A stretch of 18,362 bases of DNA from UBA5070 sp035604215 (lineage in GTDB: Bacteria > Fibrobacterota > Fibrobacteria > UBA5070): contig DATNIW010000171.1 in the NCBI GenBank assembly GCA_035604215.1, positions 1 to 18,362 of the forward strand. Direction: 5' to 3'. The first letter of the stretch is position 1. Every line of letters begins with the position of its first letter. The notes beneath the pieces were generated by a model, which made no database searches, was not told the origin of the DNA, and saw nothing but the letters and a program-made list of their open reading frames with translations. A program made the translations under genes and the position numbers. Below are positions 6,264-11,967 of the stretch, piece by piece.

Positions 6264-7423
6264 GGAAGGCCTTCGCGTTCTCGACCCTCCTGGTCCTGAC
6301 CGGCCACGCCCAGGACGAGGGCGATCGGTTGGACACCAAGTTCGAGGTCTTCCGCGACCGCAACGATGTCACCGCGGTCTCTCCCATCTTCCTCCTGACC
6401 AAGGGAATCGGGGGCAACACCACGGTGGATTGGGAAGGCCAGGTGGACGTGGTGACCGGCGCTTCGCGGGAGCTGGGGACCCAGGGATCCGGGCAGTACG
6501 GGAAATTGACCACGGCGTCCAACATCCTGGACGGCGTGTCCGGCGCCTCGCAGGCCGGCCCATGGGAACCGCGGGTGGGGTCGCGCGTGGGCCTCGGGTG
6601 GGACGACAAGGGGCGGGCTTTCTCCGGCAGCTTCTACGCGAGCCGGGAACGCGACTACCAGTCGTTGTCGCCGGCCGTGGGCGGGTCCTGGGATTTCGGC
6701 GAGCGGAACACGACGGTCTCGTGGGGCGGAAGCTGGTTCTTCGACAAGGAGTTCCCCTACGGCGCCTGGGCCCTCCTGGGCGGGGGCGACAAGCGCGTGC
6801 AGTCCTACAACCTGGGCCTCTCGCAGATCCTGACACCTCTCCTGCTGGTGGGGATCAACGGCACTTTCACCCGCACCACCGGATACATCGGGCACCCGTA
6901 CAATCCGGTCACCACCCTGGATTCGGGCCTGGTGGCCGAGAATCTCCCCCGGAAGAAGGACGCGGCGGACCTGGATGGACAGATCCTGCAAGGCTTCCAC
7001 ATCGGCCCGAACCTGGGTTCGATCGGGGTGGAGTACAGGGGCTACGAGGACTCCTGGGACCTGAAGTCGCACACCGTCACCATCAAGTGGAGCCAGCACC
7101 TTTCCGACGCGACCATCCTGCGCTTCCAGGGGCGCTGGTACCGGCAGTGGGGAGCCGCGTTCGTGCAGTCCCAGTACCTGGGCGACGAGACCTACCGCAC
7201 CGCCGACATCCGCTACTACCCCTTCACCTCCTACCTGCTGGGCGCCAAGGCGGTCTCGGAGTTCCCGGATTCCTGGGCCGGCTGGCTCCCGCGCCGCTGG
7301 GACATCTCCTACGACCACCTGTGGCGGAACACGCAGGGGAACATCCTCCTCTACCAGCTCTATCCCACCAGCGCCTGGTACATGCAGGGCACGGCCAGGG
7401 TCGGCCTGTCCTGGGACATCTGA
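6257..7423 (+). CDS. DUF3570 outer-membrane protein with two FMN-attachment-like motifs
   Basis: This 388-residue protein has a short signal peptide (cleavage near G-H-A/Q-D-E). The region D-R-x-D-T-K-F-E-V-F-R-D-R-N-D-V-T-A-V-S-P is followed by D64-V-V-T-G-A-S70 and D92-G-V-S-G-A-S98. The remainder is a run of alternating, aromatic-rich beta segments typical of an outer-membrane barrel, ending R-V-G-L-S-W-D-I. The family and its link to DUF4266 are recognised; the biochemical role is not established. The D-x-V-(S/T)-G-A-S motifs match the ApbE flavinylation consensus, suggesting one or two phosphoester-linked FMN groups before the barrel. I chose the ATG at 6257, which overlaps the DUF4266 stop and directly yields the signal peptide. 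The paralogue is at 10050. Confidence 0.85.
   Translation: MLRKAFAFSTLLVLTGHAQDEGDRLDTKFEVFRDRNDVTAVSPIFLLTKGIGGNTTVDWEGQVDVVTGASRELGTQGSGQYGKLTTASNILDGVSGASQAGPWEPRVGSRVGLGWDDKGRAFSGSFYASRERDYQSLSPAVGGSWDFGERNTTVSWGGSWFFDKEFPYGAWALLGGGDKRVQSYNLGLSQILTPLLLVGINGTFTRTTGYIGHPYNPVTTLDSGLVAENLPRKKDAADLDGQILQGFHIGPNLGSIGVEYRGYEDSWDLKSHTVTIKWSQHLSDATILRFQGRWYRQWGAAFVQSQYLGDETYRTADIRYYPFTSYLLGAKAVSEFPDSWAGWLPRRWDISYDHLWRNTQGNILLYQLYPTSAWYMQGTARVGLSWDI
6446..6466 (+). other. FMN-attachment-like motif D-V-V-T-G-A-S
   Basis: These bases encode residues 64-70 of the first DUF3570 protein. The motif fits D-x-x-(S/T)-G-A-(T/S), in which the last hydroxyl residue carries FMN in known ApbE substrates. The aligned position in the second DUF3570 protein is D-A-V-T-G-A-S. 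Modification is inferred, not shown. Confidence 0.5.
6530..6550 (+). other. FMN-attachment-like motif D-G-V-S-G-A-S
   Basis: These bases encode residues 92-98 of the first DUF3570 protein, 28 residues after the first motif. The surrounding I-L-D-G-V-S-G-A-S-x-x-G-P-W-E recurs in the paralogue as V-L-D-G-I-S-G-A-S-G-N-G-Q-W-E. Modification is inferred. Confidence 0.5.
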
Positions 7424-7459
7424 ACCCACCCTCACCCGAAAATCGAAAGGAATCCTGCC

Positions 7460-7927
7460 ATGAAGAAGTCCATCCTTTGCCTGTTGGCCCTCGCGTCGCT
7501 TTCCGTCGCGGCTCCTGTCACCCTTCCGTCCTTCCAACTCCCGGACCTGGACGGAAAGGTCCACTCCTCCGCCGAGTTCGCTGGCAAACCCGTGCTCATC
7601 GACTTCTGGGCCACCTGGTGCGCCACCTGCAAGGAAACCGTTCCCCAACTGGTGGAGATCCAGTCCAAGTACAAGGCCAAGGGCCTGGAAGTCGTGGGAA
7701 TCTCGGTGGACAAGGGCGAGAACGGCAAGGTCGATCGCGGCGCCAAGAAGCTGGGAATCGACTACCAGGTCCTGCACGACGCGGAGGCCACGTTGGCTCC
7801 GACGTTCGGATACAACGGCATTCCTTCCCTCTACCTGTTCGGCAAGGACGGAAAACTCCTCCTGTCGCTCCAGGGCTACGATCCCGGCCAGGAACAGAAG
7901 CTGGTCGAGGCGCTGGACAAGCTCTAG
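7460..7927 (+). CDS. TlpA/ResA-like envelope thioredoxin
   Basis: This 155-residue thiol-disulfide oxidoreductase has an N-terminal signal peptide (cleavage near S-V-A-A/P-V). The thioredoxin fold shows L-I-D-F-W-A-T-W-C54-A-T-C57-K as the active site and G-I-P122-S-L as the cis-proline loop; V-V-G-I-S-V-D-K is the central strand of the TlpA/AhpC-like subclass. It probably keeps cysteines reduced outside the cytoplasmic membrane, either the CXXCH cysteines before haem attachment or the Cys-Gly-Cys tail of the DUF4266 lipoprotein. Electrons would come from the CcdA-like protein encoded next. The ATG at 7460 has an AAAGGAA ribosome-binding site about 8 bp upstream. The 36-bp gap after the DUF3570 stop holds nothing else recognisable. 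Confidence 0.9.
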   Translation: MKKSILCLLALASLSVAAPVTLPSFQLPDLDGKVHSSAEFAGKPVLIDFWATWCATCKETVPQLVEIQSKYKAKGLEVVGISVDKGENGKVDRGAKKLGIDYQVLHDAEATLAPTFGYNGIPSLYLFGKDGKLLLSLQGYDPGQEQKLVEALDKL

Positions 7928-7947
7928 TCCGAAACCAACCCTCCCCA

Positions 7948-7968
7948 TCCCTCCCCACCAGGGAGGGA
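7948..7968 (+). repeat. GC-rich hairpin between tlpA-like and ccdA-like genes
   Basis: TCCCTCCC at 7948-7955 pairs perfectly with GGGAGGGA at 7961-7968 across a five-base CACCA loop. No T-run follows, so it is a poor intrinsic terminator. It may be an mRNA-stabilising or attenuating hairpin, or one copy of a dispersed REP-like element; a second nearby C-C-C-T-C-C-C-C run at 7939-7946 gives a slipped alternative. Confidence 0.55.
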
Positions 7969-8027
7969 GTCGGGAACCGGCCGAACCCCTTCCGCGACCT
8001 TCGCACGAACCTCCCAGGAAACCGAAC

Positions 8028-8735
8028 ATGAGCATCTTCTCGCCAGAATCCATTTCCGCCGCGCTCTCGGGCCACACCTTGATGGCCTATCCCCTGGTGT
8101 TCGGGGCCGGCCTGCTCACCAGCCTGACTCCGTGCATCTACCCGCTCATCCCGGTGACGATTTCCGTCCTAGGGGCGCGAAAGGCCGACAGCAGGGGGAA
8201 GGCGTTCGCGCTGGCACTGTCCTACGTCCTGGGGATCGCCGTCACCTACGCCGCGCTGGGGGCCTTCGCCGCCCTCTCGGGCTCCATGTTCGGCGAGATC
8301 AGTTCCAACCCCAAGGTGGTCCTGGGCGTGGCGGTGGTCCTGGCGGCGCTCTCGCTGAACATGCTGGACGCCCTCCCGTTCACCATCCCGGGGCTCTCCG
8401 GGGCGGCCTCGGGGTCCGGACGCAAGGTCGGGTTCGTCTCCAACTTCCTCATGGGCCTGACCTTCGGTCTGGTGGCTTCCCCGTGCACGGCTCCGGTGCT
8501 GGGCGCGGTGCTCCTGTGGGTGGGCCAGACGGGATCCGTCGTGCGCGGCTCCAGCCTCCTCTTCACCTTCGCCATGGGGATGGGGACCTTCCTCCTGGCC
8601 ATCGGGACCTTCAGCGGGCTCGTGTCCCTCCTGCCCAAGTCCGGTGACTGGATGATCCGCGTCAAGAAGGCCATGGGGTACCTGCTCCTGGTCATGGCGG
8701 GGTACTTCGTGTTCCACGCCGGCCAACTCTGGTAG
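8028..8735 (+). CDS. CcdA/DsbD-type transmembrane thiol-electron transporter
   Basis: This 235-residue polytopic membrane protein corresponds to the DsbD membrane domain (DsbD_2/CcdA). Hydrophobic helices fill most of the chain. The paired family motifs are T-S-L-T-P-C36-I-Y-P-L-I-P-V-T in the first helix and L-V-A-S-P-C153-T-A-P-V-L-G in the middle of the chain, with the two transport cysteines 117 residues apart. It would move reducing equivalents from cytoplasmic thioredoxin across the inner membrane to the TlpA-like protein encoded just upstream. It lacks the flanking periplasmic domains of full DsbD, so the separate TlpA-like protein may take that role. The ATG at 8028 follows a CAGGAAA ribosome-binding site. 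The 100-bp gap before it contains the hairpin at 7948-7968. Confidence 0.9.
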   Translation: MSIFSPESISAALSGHTLMAYPLVFGAGLLTSLTPCIYPLIPVTISVLGARKADSRGKAFALALSYVLGIAVTYAALGAFAALSGSMFGEISSNPKVVLGVAVVLAALSLNMLDALPFTIPGLSGAASGSGRKVGFVSNFLMGLTFGLVASPCTAPVLGAVLLWVGQTGSVVRGSSLLFTFAMGMGTFLLAIGTFSGLVSLLPKSGDWMIRVKKAMGYLLLVMAGYFVFHAGQLW

Positions 8736-8768
8736 ACCTCCATTCCATCACAGCAGACAGGAAACTCC

Positions 8769-9308
8769 ATGAAGAATCAACATCGACCGTTGGCGGGGAT
8801 CGCCGTCGCGGCGTCCCTCCTGGTGCCGTGCGCCGCACGCGCGGGGGTGATCGACGCCGTTTCCGGCGCGAGCATCGCCATCCTCGCGGGAACGACCACG
8901 ACCACGGGCACCGCGGCCACCGCCAACGTGAACTGGAGGTTCAACGATGGCCACGCCGGACAGGGGACGTGCGTGATCAGTCTGACCGGGGCCCTCGCGA
9001 AGAGCTACACCGTGCCGGCCAGTGCGCGCACCAACGAACGGACCAGCGCCACCTACGCCATCACCGGATTGGCTGCCAAGAGCACCTACAGCTTCACGAT
9101 CAAGATCAGCGAAGGCGGGAACCAGGCCAACAGCGGCAAGGCCACCTTCACCACCGATGCCGGAACCAGCTCGATTCTCGGGAAAGGTCCGTACGCAGGC
9201 GCACGACCCCCTGTCGGCTACGACGTCTTCGGGCGGAGACTGGGTCGCGTGCCGCAGGACCTGGTTGGATTCGGCCCAGGCGGAGCCCAGTTCGATCCGA
9301 CCCGCTAG
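8769..9308 (+). CDS. Secreted FN3-like protein with one FMN-attachment-like motif
   Basis: This 179-residue protein is not recognised as a named family. A signal peptide (cleavage near A-A-R-A/G-V) is followed at once by V-I-D29-A-V-S-G-A-S35, which again fits the ApbE flavinylation consensus. A beta-rich domain with Y-A-I-T-G-L-A-A-K-S-T-Y-S-F-T-I-K-I-S-E-G-G and G-K-A-T-F-T-T-D resembles a fibronectin type III module (about residues 52-137). The C-terminus contains Y-D-V-F-G-R-R-L-G, reminiscent of short C-terminal D-x-x-G-R tails in secreted Fibrobacterota and Bacteroidota proteins, but no full sorting domain is evident. ATG 8769 is preceded by CAGGAAA, so it is probably part of the upstream operon. 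It may be a small carrier of covalent FMN; that function is inferred from the motif and its neighbours. Confidence 0.65.
   Translation: MKNQHRPLAGIAVAASLLVPCAARAGVIDAVSGASIAILAGTTTTTGTAATANVNWRFNDGHAGQGTCVISLTGALAKSYTVPASARTNERTSATYAITGLAAKSTYSFTIKISEGGNQANSGKATFTTDAGTSSILGKGPYAGARPPVGYDVFGRRLGRVPQDLVGFGPGGAQFDPTR
8853..8873 (+). other. FMN-attachment-like motif D-A-V-S-G-A-S
   Basis: These bases encode residues 29-35 of the FN3-like protein, only about three residues after the likely signal-peptidase site. Such a position would make an accessible flavin site at the mature N-terminus. Modification is inferred. Confidence 0.5.
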
Positions 9309-9372
9309 CCAAGCGAGATAGACGGATCTCTTGATCATTATATAGCCTCCAAGGGTGCGAGAGGGAGCGGAG
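9309..9372 (+). promoter_or_regulatory. Probable promoter of the second cytochrome-DUF3570 pair
   Basis: This A+T-rich gap contains TTGATCATTATATAG (9331-9345), with a -10-like TATATA at 9339-9344 and the palindrome TGATCA at 9332-9337. A small inverted repeat GAGAT(9315-9319)/ATCTC(9326-9330) precedes it and could be a weak terminator of the upstream operon or an operator half-site pair. A good -35 box is not seen. GGGAGCGGAG at 9363-9372 is the ribosome-binding site for the ATG at 9373. Confidence 0.5.
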
Positions 9373-10053
9373 ATGTGTCGATGGATTTCCTGCCTGGGGT
9401 TGTGCGTCGTCCTGACCGGTTGCGATGCGCTCAAACCCGACACGTCTTCGCTGCTGGGGAGCAACTCCGGCGTGCCCCAGGAGAGACTCCGGTGCGATGC
9501 CTGCCATGGGTTCGCTCCCCACACCGGCGCCCACCGCTACCATCTGGACACCACCTTCCAGCTCACCTACCTGGACACCACCTACGGCAAGCGCCACGTC
9601 ACGACCGACGTCCAGATCACCTGCGCGGATTGCCACTCGGCCTCCATCGCCATGATGCCGGGCCCGGTGCTGGACAGCATCTACCAGATTCCGGGCCGCA
9701 GCGAGGTCTACCACACCGCGGGTTGGCCCTGGCTGCCCTTCTCCCGCACGGCGGGAACCTTGCTGGACACCGTCACGGTGGATTCCGTTCCACTGGCCTA
9801 CGCACCGCGGGAGGCCGGAGCGGAGAACCCGTTCTGGGTGACGCGGTCGTCTCCGAACCCTCATGAACCCGGACACGCCAACGGGGCCGTGGACATCGTC
9901 TTCCCCGAGCGCGACGCATACTGGAAGAGTCCGGTGGACGGCTCCATCCACAAGGCGGTCTGGAATCCCGCGAAACTCTCCTGCGCCGCGGTCGCTTGCC
10001 ACGGCTCCCAATCCCTGGACGATTCCATCAAATACACCTGGAGACAGCCTTGA
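9373..10053 (+). CDS. Three-haem c-type cytochrome lipoprotein, paralogue of the first
   Basis: This 226-residue lipoprotein has a signal M-C-R-W-I-S-C-L-G-L-C-V-V-L-T-G-C17, then D-A-L-K-P-D-T as in the paralogue. Haem sites are C41-D-A-C44-H45, C84-A-D-C87-H88 and C204-A-A-V-A-C209-H210 (CX4CH), the same order and spacing type as the protein at 5272. Y-H-T-A-G-W-P-W and G-H-A-N-G-A-V-D-I-V-F are also shared. The middle differs: it lacks the W-N-D-L-L-S-L-Y-D-S segment and has its own T-F-Q-L-T-Y-L-D-T-T-Y stretch. I chose ATG 9373 over the in-frame GTG at 9355 because a strong ribosome-binding site lies just before it and the lipoprotein signal then begins normally. It overlaps the following DUF3570 start (TTGA). 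Confidence 0.87.
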   Translation: MCRWISCLGLCVVLTGCDALKPDTSSLLGSNSGVPQERLRCDACHGFAPHTGAHRYHLDTTFQLTYLDTTYGKRHVTTDVQITCADCHSASIAMMPGPVLDSIYQIPGRSEVYHTAGWPWLPFSRTAGTLLDTVTVDSVPLAYAPREAGAENPFWVTRSSPNPHEPGHANGAVDIVFPERDAYWKSPVDGSIHKAVWNPAKLSCAAVACHGSQSLDDSIKYTWRQP

Positions 10054-11282
10054 TCCCAAGAATCGGGACCAAGGGCGTTCCGGCTCTTCTCGCCTTGCTG
10101 GGACTCCTGGTCGGGGCCCAGGAGACCCCGGACCGGCTGGACACCAAGTACGAAATCTTCCACGACCGCAACGACGTGACGGCCGTGTCCCCCGTTTTCC
10201 TGCTCACCAAAGGACTGGGCAGCGACGTGACCTTGGAGTGGGAGGGCCAGTTGGACGCGGTGACCGGGGCCTCGCGACAGTGGGGAACCAGCGGTTCCGG
10301 AGAAAATCCCCCCTTGGACATCGTCGACGGGGTTTCCGGTGCTTCGGGCGGGGGCACCAGTTCCTCCGCGGTTTCGCATGTGCTGGACGGCATCAGCGGA
10401 GCCTCCGGGAACGGACAATGGGAACTCCGGGAAGGGACGCGGGTGGGGCTCACCTGGGCGGACAAGGGTCGGGTGTTCGCGGGCAGCCTCTACGGCAGCC
10501 GCGAATCCGATTACCAGTCCATCTCTCCCTCCATCGGAGGGTCGTGGGATTTCGCCGAGCGGAACACCACCTTGTCGTGGGGGGCGACGTGGTTCTTCGA
10601 CAATCTCGCTCCCTACGGGGCATGGGCGCTCGTGTCCGGGGGCGAGAAATACATCCAATCCTACAACCTGGGGCTCGCGCAGATCCTGACGCCGCTGGCG
10701 CTGGTGGGTGTCACGGGAACCTACACGCGCACCACGGGCATGATCGGTCTGCCCTACGACCCTCCGACCACGCTGGACTCCGGCCTGGTGGCGGAAAGAT
10801 TTCCCCGCGCCAAGGACGCGATCGCCCTTTCCGGACAATACATCCAGGGATTCCACCTCCAGGACCTGCTCGGTTCCCTGAGCACCGAATACCGCTGGTA
10901 CCAGGATTCCTGGGACCTCCGTTCCCACACGGTCACCCTGCGCTGGAGCCAGCACCTGTCCGACGAGACAGTCGTCCGGCTCCAGGGACGCTGGTACACC
11001 CAGACCGGCGCGGCCTTCGCCAAGACGGACTACATCGGGACGGAAACCTACCGGACGGCCGACATCCGGTACTTCCCCTTCTCCTCCTACCTCGCCGGAG
11101 CCAAAATCTCGTCGGTCTTTCCCGACGACTGGACGGGCCTCTGGCCGCGCCGATGGGATCTCTCCTACGACCACCTGCTGCGGGACACCCACGGCGATCC
11201 CTACCTCTACCAGTTTTATCCGGCCAACGCCTGGTACATGCAGGGAACCTTCCGGGCGGGACTGTCCTGGGACCTGGATTGA
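10050..11282 (+). CDS. DUF3570 outer-membrane protein with three FMN-attachment-like motifs
   Basis: This 410-residue protein is collinear with the DUF3570 protein at 6257 along its length (D-R-L-D-T-K-Y-E-I-F-x-D-R-N-D-V-T-A-V-S-P, Y-N-L-G-L-A-Q-I-L-T-P, W-S-Q-H-L-S-D-E-T, R-R-W-D-L-S-Y-D-H-L). It carries D69-A-V-T-G-A-S75, D93-G-V-S-G-A-S99 and D113-G-I-S-G-A-S119; the extra motif lies in an insertion of about 20 residues. I place the start at TTG 10050: it overlaps the cytochrome stop, has GGAG 8 bp upstream, and gives a compact signal peptide (A-L-L-A-L-L-G-L-L-V-G-A). An ATG at 9996 is in frame but would overlap the cytochrome by 58 bp and spoil the signal. A beta-barrel-like C-terminus ends A-G-L-S-W-D-L-D. 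Function is inferred as for the paralogue. Confidence 0.85.
   Translation: MIPRIGTKGVPALLALLGLLVGAQETPDRLDTKYEIFHDRNDVTAVSPVFLLTKGLGSDVTLEWEGQLDAVTGASRQWGTSGSGENPPLDIVDGVSGASGGGTSSSAVSHVLDGISGASGNGQWELREGTRVGLTWADKGRVFAGSLYGSRESDYQSISPSIGGSWDFAERNTTLSWGATWFFDNLAPYGAWALVSGGEKYIQSYNLGLAQILTPLALVGVTGTYTRTTGMIGLPYDPPTTLDSGLVAERFPRAKDAIALSGQYIQGFHLQDLLGSLSTEYRWYQDSWDLRSHTVTLRWSQHLSDETVVRLQGRWYTQTGAAFAKTDYIGTETYRTADIRYFPFSSYLAGAKISSVFPDDWTGLWPRRWDLSYDHLLRDTHGDPYLYQFYPANAWYMQGTFRAGLSWDLD
10254..10274 (+). other. FMN-attachment-like motif D-A-V-T-G-A-S
   Basis: These bases encode residues 69-75 of the second DUF3570 protein, aligned with D-V-V-T-G-A-S of the first. The fit to the ApbE target consensus is direct; modification is inferred. 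Confidence 0.5.
10326..10346 (+). other. FMN-attachment-like motif D-G-V-S-G-A-S
   Basis: These bases encode residues 93-99 of the second DUF3570 protein. The motif starts 60 bp before the third one, so the two may be products of a short in-frame duplication. Confidence 0.5.
10386..10406 (+). other. FMN-attachment-like motif D-G-I-S-G-A-S
   Basis: These bases encode residues 113-119 of the second DUF3570 protein. Its flank (G-N-G-Q-W-E) aligns with the flank of the second motif in the paralogue, so this is probably the ancestral site and the one at 10326 the added copy. Confidence 0.5.
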
Positions 11283-11286
11283 CCGC

Positions 11287-11298
11287 TACCTTTCCGGC
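11287..11298 (+). promoter_or_regulatory. -10-like box immediately upstream of rdgB
   Basis: TACCTT at 11287-11292 is followed by six bases and the ATG at 11299, the spacing expected for transcription starting at or beside the start codon. No convincing -35 box lies 16-18 bp upstream, and no ribosome-binding site is present in the 16-bp gap. The reading as a leaderless promoter is inference. Confidence 0.35.
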
Positions 11299-11967
11299 AT
11301 GCACCGCACCCACCGCATCCTGGCTTTGGCCAGCGGAAACAGCCACAAGCTCCAGGAATTCGGGGAGATCCTGGCCCCGGCCGGATGGGAGGTGGTCTCC
11401 ATCCGCAAGTGGGTTCCCGACCTCGCCGATCCGGAGGAGACCGAGCCGGACTTCCGGGGCAACGCCGAGCTCAAGCTGGAACACGCGCGGGCGCTCCTGA
11501 GGGAAAGCGCCGTGCGACCCTTGCCTCGGGCCTTGGCCGCGGACGACTCGGGGCTGGCGGTGCGGCTGCTGGACGGAGAACCTGGAGTCCACTCGGCCCG
11601 ATTCGCAGAGCGCGCGGGAAACGGGAGCGGCGACGCGGCGAATCGACAGGAACTGGCACGACGGCTCCGCGAAGCCGGAGTCGTTCCAGGGGGGTCCGCT
11701 CCTGCGGCTTTCGTGTGCGCCATCGCCTTCATGGAACTGGATCCCGATCGCCTGGTGGAGGCGATGGCGGAATGTCCCGGCGCCGTGGGCTTGGACGAAC
11801 GCGGCGAAGGGGGATTCGGATACGACAGCATGTTCTTCCCCATCCTGGCCGACCGGCGATTGTCGGACCGCACCTTCGCCGAGCTCCCTTCCGCCACCAA
11901 GCATTCCCTCAGCCACCGGGGGCTCGCCTTGAGGGCTCTGGTGGCGAAGTTGGGGAAACGCCGATGA
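11299..11967 (+). CDS. rdgB: Non-canonical purine NTP pyrophosphatase (RdgB/HAM1)
   Basis: This 222-residue cytoplasmic enzyme hydrolyses (d)ITP and XTP to monophosphates and so keeps deaminated purines out of nucleic acids. Family motifs are A-S-G-N-S-H-K-L (residues 11-18), E-E-T at 46-48, A-D-D-S-G-L-A-V (81-88), P-G-V-H-S-A-R (95-101), G-G-F-G-Y-D-S-M-F-F (171-180) and K-x-S-L-S-H-R-G-x-A (201-210). The usual E-N-A motif reads G-N-A (54-56), a small departure. It runs slightly longer than E. coli RdgB because of an Arg/Ala-rich middle insertion. No Shine-Dalgarno sequence precedes ATG 11299; instead a -10-like TACCTT (11287-11292) ends six bases upstream, suggesting a leaderless transcript. 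Its stop overlaps the ABC ATPase start (ATGA). Confidence 0.92.
   Translation: MHRTHRILALASGNSHKLQEFGEILAPAGWEVVSIRKWVPDLADPEETEPDFRGNAELKLEHARALLRESAVRPLPRALAADDSGLAVRLLDGEPGVHSARFAERAGNGSGDAANRQELARRLREAGVVPGGSAPAAFVCAIAFMELDPDRLVEAMAECPGAVGLDERGEGGFGYDSMFFPILADRRLSDRTFAELPSATKHSLSHRGLALRALVAKLGKRR

Noticed and set aside
7948..7968. Intrinsic terminator after the TlpA-like gene
   Set aside because: The stem is good but no T-run follows, and the functionally linked CcdA-like gene lies just downstream.
5855..8077. A 740-codon open frame on the minus strand opposite the DUF4266-DUF3570-TlpA genes
   Set aside because: No domain, signal or biased composition of a real protein is visible, while the + strand holds recognisable families with start/stop overlaps. 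It is an antisense shadow, as are the other long minus-strand frames.
8769..9308. FN3-like protein as an NqrC/RnfG-type FMN-binding domain or DUF2271 protein
   Set aside because: Only the short D-A-V-S-G-A-S motif is shared. The rest reads as an FN3-like beta domain without the surrounding FMN_bind or DUF2271 patterns.
9355..9372. GTG 9355 as start of the second cytochrome
   Set aside because: The ribosome-binding site GGGAGCGGAG lies between it and ATG 9373, and the GTG start would add charged residues ahead of a normal lipoprotein signal.
9996..10052. Upstream ATG for the second DUF3570 gene
   Set aside because: It would overlap the cytochrome gene by 58 bp and put a non-signal stretch before the hydrophobic core. 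TTG 10050 has a ribosome-binding site and yields a proper signal peptide.
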